Source of the DNA: Zygnema cylindricum
Taxonomy: Eukaryota; Streptophyta; Zygnematophyceae; Zygnematales; Zygnemataceae
DNA length: 64,000 bases
Direction of reading: 5' to 3'
Assembly (NCBI GenBank): GCA_037447655.1
Contig: JBBHKE010003451.1
Coordinates: 41,309 to 105,308 of the forward strand
Shown here piece by piece: positions 50,290-61,030 of the stretch. A program made the position numbers and the translations under genes. The first letter of the stretch is position 1; each line of letters opens with the position of its first letter. The notes under the pieces are model-generated. The model was not told where the DNA came from. It saw only the letters and a program-made list of their open reading frames with translations, and searched no databases.

Positions 50290-52164
50290 CTGGTTGTCTT
50301 ACTCTGTCAAAAAGACAAGAAAAAATTCTCTTCAATTCTGTTCTTCTGCCAAAGAAATTTTCAGCTGCTTGTTTCAGGTTCAGCAGCGACACTGGATGAA
50401 ATGATGGTTTTATCTAGTCAAAAAAGACAAACATTTTGTCTTTTTTTTTTGCGATCTGCATACACGGTTGTCTTTTTTTCTATTGAGGAATAGGACACTC
50501 AACTGGATGGAGGAACTCGAGGAGATTATTCCCAGCGATACTTTTATATATAGACATTTTCTTGTCTGGAGTTCTGGAAAATACTGTGTATTTTTTTGCA
50601 CTTTCCTTTTCCAATTTTTCTTTTGAAAAAGAGAATCACAGATGGAAGTATAGTACCTATGGTGTTCTTTGTGAAGTCCAGAGTTAAATTGGCAATTGTT
50701 AAGAGCTAATGGAAATTGGTGGAATTTGGAATACCTGGTAGTTTATAATGAAGAAAGGATGAAGATATTTTCTCAATAAGGCTAGAGAGGCAGCCATATC
50801 TGTGTACAGTTTGTAAGAAAATTTTATTATGAAGAAATTTTATTGTTCATTTTTATGTCTGGTTTCCTATTCTCTTCATGTTTTGTTTTGAAAGCAGAGC
50901 AGAAACAGCTGTTGTGATGTTATGCTTTGGTTCAATTGTAACCAGCGTTTTTTTTTTTCTTTACCTTTTCTTTTATAAGATTCTGATGAAATGGATGGAA
51001 TAATTATGGTGGTTTTCCTTTCCGATCATGTCTTTTGCAGTTAATCACCTTTTTTTTATTGGTTAACATTGTGCTTTTTATTTTGGCTTGTTCCATCATA
51101 ATGGCAATAATATTACACAATATTCTCTTTTAGCTTTTGTTGTTATTCTGAAAGAGTTTCTTAGTTCCTTTTTGTGTTGCAGACTATCTCTTAAACTACA
51201 GTCCGATAAAACTAGGGTTTTTTGTAAACTGGAAACTCTCACTGGCTCCTTGAAATAAATCTAGGAGGTCCTAAAAAGCTGGTCACATAAATGGCTTATG
51301 ACAAGCATGCAGTTAACAGCTGACTACCAATATGCTAAAAGTTAGTTAAGGTTTATTAATAAGTTGTTAAAGTTAGTTAAAGTCTTGAATCGAAGTTACG
51401 ACAGACAGTCAGGTATTTTATAAACCAATCCAAAACCAATTTATCTGTTTAAAAGTTTTTAAGAATCAAAGTCTAACAAGAGAAACAGGTTTTCAATTAA
51501 CTTGTTTAAAATCTTGGTCACTGCAGATCCTGTTTTACCATTTTTTATAGGTTTGTACACAAAAAATGGTGTTTTTAAATGAGATAAAATGATAGACTTA
51601 AGGAGAACCTTAAGCGCATGTTTAGGGTGATGATGACGTGTCAAACAATTAGTACCACTGCACGGACTGAATTTCCTGGAAAAGGTTTTGGATGGGCAGG
51701 AACAATTTTAGGGGAGGATTTTGGATTAGAAAGTGTTTTTTTTTCTGGCTTTCTAGATTCCAATAATAAAACTTTTTACTTGATAAGATTTGTTTTTGGT
51801 GTGTGTTCCTTAACGGTTTTGTGTCAAAGCAAAACCTTTTTCTTGAATGCCAGATTCTCAGAATATATGCGATCTCCGTACAGTTCTATAGTTGATAGTC
51901 GAATTCAAATAGTACATTTAAAATTACAATTGGAAAATCTTTGTGAAGAAATCTGTGAAGCAAAAATAGCGTGGATCTACCTTCAATGATGTTTAAAGGG
52001 TACAGTACTCCACTTCTTAGAACCAATTCCAAACCCTCCACTTCGTCACAAGGGCAGATGATGCCACCAGAATACGAAAAAGCACTTGAAATAGTTGGAT
52101 GCCAGCTCAGCGTACGAACTGCAAAAAGTACACACAATTTGGCGTTAGCGGCATAAATTACAGT
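50290..52164. other. H2A 3' flank and intergenic DNA, no gene seen
   Basis: The first ~100 bp after the H2A stop partly repeats the end of its coding sequence (CTGCTTGTTTCAGGTTCAGCAG versus CTGCTGGTTCAGGTTCAGCAG). The rest is AT-rich with no supported frame. No animal-type histone stem-loop was recognised, consistent with a polyadenylated plant-type message. Confidence 0.5.
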
Positions 52165-52380
52165 ACCGTACACCGTGAATCGTTATTAGCGTATTGAACG
52201 CTAGTTAGGGTACTTTTATTTTCTTCAAATTCTTAAATTTTATCCATACTATCTAAAAAAACCCTAATTCCTAATTAGAGTAAACGATTTCTTTGAAAAT
52301 TTCCAAATCCCCAATTTGATAACGGTAATTATTCCTATACGCTAAAAAAACTTCCACTCTAATAACGATTCAAGGTGTAC
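52165..52380. mobile_element. CACCGTGAATCG-family MITE, subtype with AT-rich core
   Basis: TACACCGTGAATCGTTATTA at the left and CTAATAACGATTCAAGGTGTA at the right form inverted ends, with TA on each side. It is ~215 bp with an AT-rich, non-coding interior. It is followed a few bases later by a second element in the same family. Confidence 0.75.
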
Positions 52381-52388
52381 TACAGTAG

Positions 52389-52609
52389 TACACCGTGAAT
52401 CGCTATTAGCGTCAATGTTTTTTTCGCCACTTAAAATATATTTTCTCCGTACACACCTGTCGGATTGTAGATCTGACGGTTGCGATTGAAAGGTAGCATT
52501 CTCAGCTTCCGATTGGCGGCCTCAAATTGAAAATCCTACAAGTGTGTACGGAGAAAAGATGTTTTAAGTGGCGAAAAAAACATTGAGGCTAAAAACGATT
52601 CACGGTGTA
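52389..52609. mobile_element. CACCGTGAATCG-family MITE with ~70-bp inverted repeats
   Basis: The left arm (TACACCGTGAATCGCTATTA, then CGCCACTTAAAA, then TTTTCTCCGTACACAC) is matched across ~70 bp by the right arm (GTGTGTACGGAGAAAAGATG, TTTTAAGTGGCG, CGATTCACGGTGTA). TA flanks both ends. The core has GTCGGAT and GATCTGACGGTT. It is the best-preserved copy in the window. Confidence 0.85.
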
Positions 52610-53692
52610 ATGGTTTTTGTTATTTTGACACTGACAAGCAAAATAGCGTCAACACTAAATTAGCGCCTGAGCTCATTGTCCTTCAAGACTTCCACGCTAA
52701 TAAAGATTGGCTGGCCGACCGTTCTTCGAGGTGTCTTGCGTCACCCGGCGGATATTCGAGCGACAATTATTTATAGTTTCCCCCCTTTGTACCTGATGGT
52801 TTTTCTCGCAATAAAATTTCTTCCAAATTTGCCACGTCATTCAAAAAGCGCGTTAAATTTTAAAATGTCCGTACATTTTGGACGAATTGGAGGTCCTGCG
52901 TAATTGTAAAGCAAGATCCTCCGCCGCTCGATCGATTTTTTTCGGCCGTCGGATTCTCCAGCCAGAGACAGAACAGGCCACAGTCACCAAATTGATGTTT
53001 TTTTTCCCTGCCCGCATTTTTTCCCTCTCGGCTTTCCCTACGCAAGTTTAAAAAAAAAGATTCTTTACAATTTGCCACGTCAGTAATAAAAAACATTTAT
53101 CCGTACATTCTGGACATCATTGGTCCTGCGTAATCAATCTTAAAAATAGCTCTCTTCAACCGTTCGATCGATGTGTAATCGGCCGTCGGATTTTCTGGAA
53201 AGAGACAAACCGGCCACAACCACCAAATTTGTTTCATTATATTATTTATCCATTTGTACCCCTATGGTTTGCCCATCGCAAGGATTACAATTAAGATTAT
53301 TCAAAATTTGCCACGTCAGTTATGAAACGTGCCCAGTTTTCGCGTGGCCGTACATTTTGGACAAAACCGAAGGTCCTGCGTAACTATAAAGCTAAATCCT
53401 CAACCGTCGATCATTGTCTATAAAACCGTCGGATCTTCTACCCAAGCGCGCCGAAAAATATAGCAATCCGTACAATTTAGACAGATCTCCTAGACCGTAA
53501 GATCCATCGTGTAGCCGCCGTCGGATATTTTAGGGTTCGACGCGAAGTCGTACATTCTGGCGCGGAAAATATATAAATTCGTCGCGTGACAAACCATCTG
53601 CCACGTCGAATTTTGAGGTCTATTCTTGAGATTGGCTTTCTACCTTGAGAAGCCGTCGTACTTCCATTATTCTCTGATCTTTGTTTATTCAT
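52610..53692. repeat. Block A, copy 1 (~1.08 kb, duplicated at 58.34-59.42 kb)
   Basis: Near-identical to 58341-59419, differing by scattered substitutions and small indels. Internally it holds degenerate ~235-bp units, each with TTGCCACGTCA, then CCGTACATT(T/C)TGGAC, GGTCCTGCGTAA, CGTTCGATCGATGTG and GCCGTCGGAT (units near 52868, 53101, 53348 and a partial one near 53468). Towards its end is GGCGCGGAAAATATATAAAT. No gene follows this copy. Instead a transposon sequence begins at 53701. Confidence 0.85.
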
Positions 53693-53700
53693 ATCGCTAC

Positions 53701-53977
53701 ACCCCAAAATTTTGACATTGATACCTTAAATATAATAAAATACGCTATTTAAGGGCGTGGACCATAATCTGCCACGTCTCTTGGCACTAAATTAGAATGA
53801 ATGACGCTATTTTTTTCTTTACACTGATAATTTTTATACGCTAAGAACGATTCAAGGTGTAGCATTCTCAGCTTACGATTGGCGGTCTCAAATTGAAAAT
53901 CCTACAAGTGTGTACGGAGAAAAGATGTTTTAAGTGGCGAAAAAAACATTGACGCTAATAACGATCCACGGTGTAAT
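53701..53977. mobile_element. Block B copy 1: two joined MITE fragments
   Basis: ACCCCAAAATTTTGACATTG...ACGATTCAAGGTGTA is the body and right end of one MITE, fused to the right half (GCATTCTCAGC...ACGATCCACGGTGTA) of a 52389-type element. It is the same arrangement, almost base for base, as 57399-57676. Confidence 0.7.
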
Positions 53978-53987
53978 GGTTTTTGTT

Positions 53988-54299
53988 CATAGTTCAAAAG
54001 TAGACTTTTTTATGGTAGGCGCACAAAACTTTGCACAAAACTCGCGCAACGTAGGCATACTGTATGTGTGTGCGTCGTGCACACTCCTGTACGAACGTCC
54101 AAATCTGACGTAAGATCAAAGTCACAGCCCACGCCGCTGGACGAGTTTTTTTAGCGAACTGACACGGCGTAGGATGACATTCCGTGGGAAAAAAAACAGG
54201 GAAAAAAAAAAACGCGGACGGGCAACCAAACAAAACTTCTACCGTGAATGAACGCTGAAAATAAAATAAAATAAGGCTTTATTTAGTGTGGTCCTCAAA
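53988..54299. mobile_element. hAT-like element, 5' part only
   Basis: It starts CATAGTTCAAAAGTAG after TTTTTGTT and matches the first ~312 bp of the complete element at 57686-58340. It stops abruptly at ...GTGGTCCTCAAA, where a retroelement coding fragment begins. Confidence 0.75.
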
Positions 54300-54830
54300 T
54301 TGATTCAAGCGCACGATACGTTTCGAGACACCATTGCTACTATCCCTTATGCGGGGGGATATTTCGTTCGCCGGGAAGTTTCTCACATTATTCTTTCCCG
54401 TGGAATTGACATTGTATTACTTGATTGTGAGCGTTGTACATTTCGTGACGTTGTTTTGGCAAACCCTATCTCTGATACAGTTGTGCAACTCGAAATGTGG
54501 GCGTGGCAGAATGTGATGTGGCTAGGAGAAGGAGCGTGATTATGCCCATCGCGATGCTATGGATGGCTTCATTCCGATGGCGGTCGAGATATTTGTTTTT
54601 TTGGGTGTGGCTTTGGACGAGTTCCTCCGTGCTTGTGGTGGGCGTTCGATCGAGCGACGGGGACCTCGGGGCCCTTCTGCTTCAGTACTTACGTCTTTTT
54701 ACCGTCAACGTTTATTGGTGGCCCTACAACGAGTGCAGGCTTCAATCCTCCTTGGATCGTGTATTGCGGCTATGGATCGTCGACGTGTCTCAGAACTCCC
54801 TCCACGTGCTCCTCCAGGGTTCGATGACTT
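54300..54830 (+). pseudogene. Retroelement protein C-terminal fragment, frameshifted
   Basis: Two overlapping frames give one continuous similarity. 54288-54539 reads ...HDTFRDTIATIPYAGGYFVR and LLDCERCTFRDVVLANPISD. After a frameshift near 54525, ERDYAHRDAMDGFIPMAVEI and TSFYRQRLLVALQRVQASIL follow. Patterns of this kind (an R(D)VVIADP-like motif, a FxPLAVE-like motif, then YRQRxxVALQRAQA) are what I remember from the region downstream of the reverse transcriptase in plant and algal retroelements. The upstream RT domain is absent. The exact superfamily is not determined from this fragment. Confidence 0.55.
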
Positions 54831-55054
54831 ACCTGGTTTCTTTTCGTATATTTTTAGTAATGTTGGGGTTTTGTTGATAGATGTTAGCTCTTTCCTTTGA
54901 TGTTTCATTTGTTGTTTTTTGCTTTGGGTGTTTTCCGTTTACCGGCCATCTTTTCGTATTTTCGTAGCTTTGCCTTGCTTATCATTTTTGTTTCTTCCTC
55001 TGACATGTAGTTTTTCAGTTGTTGTCGTGCTACTTTCTTTTGTTCCCATGGACT

Positions 55055-55105
55055 CAGATTTTTTACCATCGCGCTTTTTAACCATCGCGCTTTTTAATAA
55101 AGTCA
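55055..55105 (+). repeat. Direct repeat of ACCATCGCGCTTTTTAA
   Basis: TTTTTACCATCGCGCTTTTTAACCATCGCGCTTTTTAATAAAG holds two 17-bp copies in tandem. They lie ~230 bp beyond the retroelement fragment and could be its 3' terminus. The same motif bounds the candidate element at 11871-12346. Confidence 0.55.
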
Positions 55106-55140
55106 GCCATTTTTTTATTTTTTTTAGCAGAAGAATATAA

Positions 55141-56672
<1,532 letters not shown>

Positions 56673-56978
56673 CATAGTTAAAAAGTAGGCGTTTTTATGG
56701 TAGGCCTTTTGTCGGCGCCTTTATCGTAAGTTGTGTTATGGGCTTTTCATGTGATCTTCTTAGATCGCTACTTTGATCAGCGACTGTCCGATTGTCCGAA
56801 TCTGACGGTTTAAATATTTTTTTTTGGTCTGAATATTTTAATTGGTCCAATTTTTGGTTCGAATGTTTTAATTGGTCCGAATAGGTCCGAATACAATATG
56901 GGTCTTAAGGTCATATTGTATGTTTTTCATACAATAGGCATATTCTATGGGCATACTTTCACCTACTTTTGAACTATG
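56673..56978. mobile_element. hAT-like non-autonomous element, short form
   Basis: CATAGTTAAAAAGTAGGCG at the left and CTACTTTTGAACTATG at the right. The flanking 8-mers TTTCAAAC and TTCCAAAC match at 7 of 8 positions. At 306 bp it is an internally deleted relative of 47497-48005. Confidence 0.75.
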
Positions 56979-57355
56979 TTCCAAACAGAAATTTAGACTG
57001 TTTATTAGAACCAGTATTGTACAATTACATACAACAAGAATACAAGATTAACGGACTCTCCGTACTGTAGCTCTGTCGTAGTGTCGTTTATGATGAACGG
57101 TACAGTATGGGTATCGAACAAGCCCCCATACAAGTGTGGGACCTTCGGCACCTCGCGCCGACATTTCGGCACCTCGCGCCGACATTCGGCACCTCTTGGG
57201 ATTGGGTACGAGAAATTGGGTTTTGGGTTTAGGGTTGTTTTTTTAATAAAAAAAAAAAACCCGAAAAAAAAACCCTACACGAGCGGTCGCGCGGATAATT
57301 CGGCGCGACGTGGACGCCTTCGGCACCCGGGGGGCCCCAAAAGTCGCAAGATTCA

Positions 57356-57558
57356 GTACACCGTGAATCGTTATTAGCCTTATGTATGCTACATTGGCAC
57401 CCCAAAATTTTGACATTGATACCTTAAATATAATAAACTACACTATTTAAGGGCGTGGACCATAATCTGCCACGTCTCTTGGCACTAAATTAGAATGAAT
57501 GACGCTATTTTTTTCTTTACACTGATAATTTTTATACGCTAAGAACGATTCAAGGTGT
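57356..57558. mobile_element. CACCGTGAATCG-family MITE with both ends
   Basis: TACACCGTGAATCGTTATTA at the left and ACGCTAAGAACGATTCAAGG...TGTA at the right, with TA flanks. The body from 57399 is shared with 53701-53860. Confidence 0.7.
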
Positions 57559-57676
57559 AGCATTCTCAGCTTACGATTGGCGGTCTCAAATTGAAAATCC
57601 TACAAGTGTGTACGGAGAAAAGATGTTTTAAGTGGCGAAAAAAACATTGACGCTAATAACGATCCACGGTGTAATG
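57559..57676. mobile_element. Right half of a 52389-type MITE
   Basis: GCATTCTCAGCTTACGATTG through GATGTTTTAAGTGGCG to ACGATCCACGGTGTA corresponds to the right half of 52389-52609. Its left half is replaced by the element ending at 57558. Confidence 0.7.
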
Positions 57677-57685
57677 GTTTTTGTT

Positions 57686-58340
57686 CATAGTTCAAAAGTA
57701 GACTTTTTTATGGTAGGCGCACAAAACTTTGCACAAAACTCGCGCAACGTAGGCATACTGTATGTGTGTGCGTCGTGCACACTCCTGTACGAACGTCCAA
57801 ATCTGACGTAAGATCAAAGTACAGCCCACGCCGCTGGACGAGTTTTTTTAGCGAACTGACACGGCGTAGGATGACATTCCGTGGGAAAAAAAACAGGGAA
57901 AAAAAAAACGCGGACGGGCAACCAAACAAAACTTCTACCGTGAATGAACCGCTGAAAATAAAATAAAATAAGGCTTTATTTAGTGTGGTCCTCAAAATTG
58001 CAGACGCTAATATGACAGATTGTCCTTTCGTAAGTTGTGTTATGGGCTTTTCATGTGATATTTTTAAATCGCCTACTTTGATCAGTGACCGTCCGATCGT
58101 CCAAATCTGACGGTTTAAATAAAAAGTCCCTCAAAACTCACAGAAAAATACTCTTTGTCCGAATGTTTTTCAAAATTTAGACATGACGTTTAATTCTCTA
58201 TCTATCGATGTGCAACTCAACCATGTTACTATTTTTGTTCATTTTGCGGCCATTGCAATATGGGTCTTAAGGTCATAGTGTATGTTTTGCGTACAATAGG
58301 CATATTGTATGGGCGTACGGTCACCTACTTTTGAACTATG
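57686..58340. mobile_element. hAT-like non-autonomous element, complete long form
   Basis: CATAGTTCAAAAGTAG at the left and CTACTTTTGAACTATG at the right. The flanking 8-mers TTTTTGTT (57678-57685) and CTTTTGTT (58341-58348) differ at one base. At 655 bp it has no transposase frame. It separates block B' from block A'. Confidence 0.8.
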
Positions 58341-59419
58341 CTTTTGTTATTTTAACAGTGACAAGCAAAATAGCGTCAACACTAAATTAGCGCTTGAGCT
58401 CATTGTCCTTCAAGACTTCCACGCTAATAAAGATTGGCTGGCCGACCGTTCTTCGAGCTGTCTCGCGTCACCCGGCGGATATTCGCGCGACAATTATTTA
58501 TAGTTTCCCCCCTTTGTACCCGATGGTTTTTTTCGCAATAAAATTACTTCCAAATTTGCCACGTCATTCAAAAAGCGCGCTCAATTTTAAAAGGTCCGTA
58601 CATTTTGGACGAATTGGAGGTCCTGCGTATTTGTAAAGCAAGATCATCCGCCGCTCGATCGATTTTTTTCGGCCGTCGGATTCTCCAGCTAGAGACAGAC
58701 AAGTCACAGTCACCAAATTGATTTTTTTTTTCCCTGCCCGCATTTTTTCCCTCACGGCTTTCCCTACGCAAGTTTAAAAAAAAAGATTATTTACAATTTT
58801 CCACGTCAGTCATAAAGGACATTTATCCGTACATTCTGGACATCACTGGTCCTGCGTAATCTTAAAAAAAGCTCTCTTCAACCGTTCGATCGATGTGCAG
58901 TCGGCCGTCAGATTTTCTGGATAGAGACAAACAGGCCACAACCACCAAATTTGTTTTATTATTTTATTTATCCATTTGTACCCCCTATGGTTTGCCCGTC
59001 GCAAGTTTTACAATTAAGATTATTCAAAATTTGCCACGTCATTCATGAAACGTGCCCAGTTTTCGCGTGTCCGTACATTTTGGACAAAACCGAAGGTCCT
59101 GCGTAACTATAAAGCCAAATCCTCAACCGTCCGATTGCTGTCTATAAAACCGTCGGATCTTCTACTTGAGCGCGCCGAAAAAAATAGCAATCCGTACAAT
59201 TTAGACAGAACTCCTCGACCGTACGATCCATCGCGCATCCGCCGTCGGATCGTTTAGGGCTCGACGCCAAGTCTCAATTTCTGGCGCGGAAAATATATAA
59301 ATTCGTCCTCTGACAAACTATCTGCCACGTCTAATTTTGAGGTCTATTCTTGACATTAGCTTTCTACCTTGAGAAGAAGCCGTCGTACTTCCATTATTCT
59401 CCGATCTTTGTTTATTCAT
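58341..59419 (+). repeat. Block A, copy 2 (~1.08 kb), just upstream of the last gene
   Basis: Partner of 52610-53692. Near its end is TGGCGCGGAAAATATATAAA, with TATATAAA at 59294-59301, ~160 nt before the ATG at 59460. In this copy the block runs through a C/T leader into the gene. In copy 1 it does not. Confidence 0.85.
59294..59301 (+). promoter_or_regulatory. Candidate TATA box of the 59.46-kb gene
   Basis: TATATAAA lies inside duplicated block A', preceded by GGCGCGGAAAA, which resembles an E2F-type site. It is ~160 nt upstream of a GACCATGG start context. This is inference only, because copy 1 of the block has the same box without a gene. Confidence 0.35.
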
Positions 59420-59459
59420 TTCTCCCTCTCTCTCCCTCCCTCCCCCCCTCTTTGCGACC

Positions 59460-60371
59460 ATGGAGCCAATGTTTTCACGCAAAGCTTTTCGCACGATTCA
59501 GGTGCGTCGCACGCCTGCCGCCATTCTGTTGTATTGTATTGCTTCGTATTTTATTAAATGCCATTTCGTATTCGGCTTCCCGTATCTCCATTGCAGCATT
59601 TCGCTTCATTTGGCGCTCCAGGCATGGCCATGGGGGGTCTCCGCCATTATTGCACCTCGTTTATCCTCCCTGTCCTCGAAAAAGAAGAAGAAGAAAAAGA
59701 AAAAGAAAAAGAACCTAATTTCTGTGTGTGTTTTTGCGTTTTTTTCCGTTTTTTTCCCGTTTTTTCTCTGTTTTTTCTGTGTATTTCCGCAGACGGTCGC
59801 GGACCTGGTCTTCAGTCCGGCGGACATGGCCGCCTTCTACGCCGGAAAGCTCGCACGTTTTGTGGCGGAGAGTGACGTCACGCCGATGGCAAACGAAGGC
59901 AGTTTGGCGGAAACGAAAACGACAAATAAAGAGGAGGAAGAAAACACGATTACTGCCGAGGAGCCGAAGGCAGAGGAGATTGCAGCTGAAGAAATGCCGA
60001 GGTACGGAAATAAAAAGGAAATAAAAAGGAAATAAAAAGGAAAAATTAAGCTTTCAATGATCTTCCCGGCCGGAAATCCCGGTACGGCTTGTTTTTGAGT
60101 CTTTTTTTTTCCATTTTGCTACTATTGACAGCTGCTATTTTTATATTTTGTTTTGTCGTTTTGCAGAGAGTCGCAGTCTGAGACCAAGGCGAGGCAGTTT
60201 CTGAAGCTGGAGGGGAGGCGAGAGGAGAGAGGAAGAGGCGGCGAGGGAGAGAGAGGAAGAGGCGGCGAGGGAGAGAGAGGGAGAGGCGGCGTGGGAGAGG
60301 AAGTTGGAGAGGTGTTTAAACGCCACAAAGGGAAGATGCGAAAAAATGCAGATGGAAATTGACGCAAAAAA

Positions 60372-60421
<50 letters not shown>

Positions 60422-61030
60422 TTTTTGTTTTGTTTATATATATATTTTTTTCTGTTTTTTTTTTGTGTTTTGGTTTTGGCTTTTGGTTTCTTTTGTTTTT
60501 TGTTTTGTGAGATATATTTTTGGTATTCTTTATGTGGTTGTTTGACTAACTTGTTTTTGTTAATGTTTTTGATGTTTTTTATCAGGGAATTGGAGCTTTT
60601 GAAAGAGGAGATTCGACAATTGCGAGAAAAATGCGAGAAACTGGAAAGCGAAAGAAAAACGGTGGATTTGGAAAACAAAAAAACGTTTTTTGAGGGAAAA
60701 AACAATTCGGGAAAAAAAAAGGAATCCCAAAAAGTTGAGGAAATAATTCCGGTCGAAGAAGAAACCTTTTTTGAAAAAACGGAGGAGAATTCGAATTTTG
60801 AAGAAACAATGGTCGGAAAGAATAATAAGGATTTGGAGCACGAAGGAAAAGAAAAATATTTCGAAGAGATGAAAAAGGTTGACGAGAATAGAAAAGTGAA
60901 AGAGACGAAAAAAGTGGAAATGAAAGATAATGGTTTTGTTCCGAGAGACGGAGGGAGTTTGATGAAGAAAGTTTCGCCTTTTGGAAGTATTTGTTTGTTC
61001 GGTGTGCTTTTGTTCTCTTTTAGAAAATAG
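59460..61030 (+). CDS. Probable Glu/Lys-rich coiled-coil protein with hydrophobic C-terminus
   Basis: I do not recognise this protein. Exons 59460-59501, 59793-60001, 60167-60311, 60352-60374 and 60586-61030 join to 287 residues. The start is GACCATGG after a C/T leader. The N-terminus reads MEPMFSRKAFRTIQTVADLV. An acidic Glu/Thr/Lys region follows, then a GEGERGRGG repeat encoded by a 24-nt tandem repeat. A short coiled coil (ELELLKEEIRQLREKCEKLE), a Lys/Glu-rich stretch and a final FGSICLFGVLLFSFRK that could be a weak tail anchor complete it. The weak point is 60312-60351. The frame changes there, and either a 40-nt intron (GTGTTT...TGCAG) or a one-base indel in the repeat must be assumed. 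The other borders are GT-AG and phase-consistent. It may be a degenerate or species-specific gene. Confidence 0.5.
60375..60419 (+). repeat. Poly-T tract at the start of an intron
   Basis: About 43 consecutive T follow the putative donor at 60375. Length in such a run is unreliable in sequencing data. Confidence 0.9.

Noticed and set aside
59629-59792. Continuous frame 59460-60035 as a single unspliced exon
   Set aside because: The stretch between 59502 and 59792 has a GTGCGT donor, a T-rich end with CCGCAG, and no conserved-looking peptide. It contains a KKKK run from GAAAAAGAA repeats, so it is better read as an intron.
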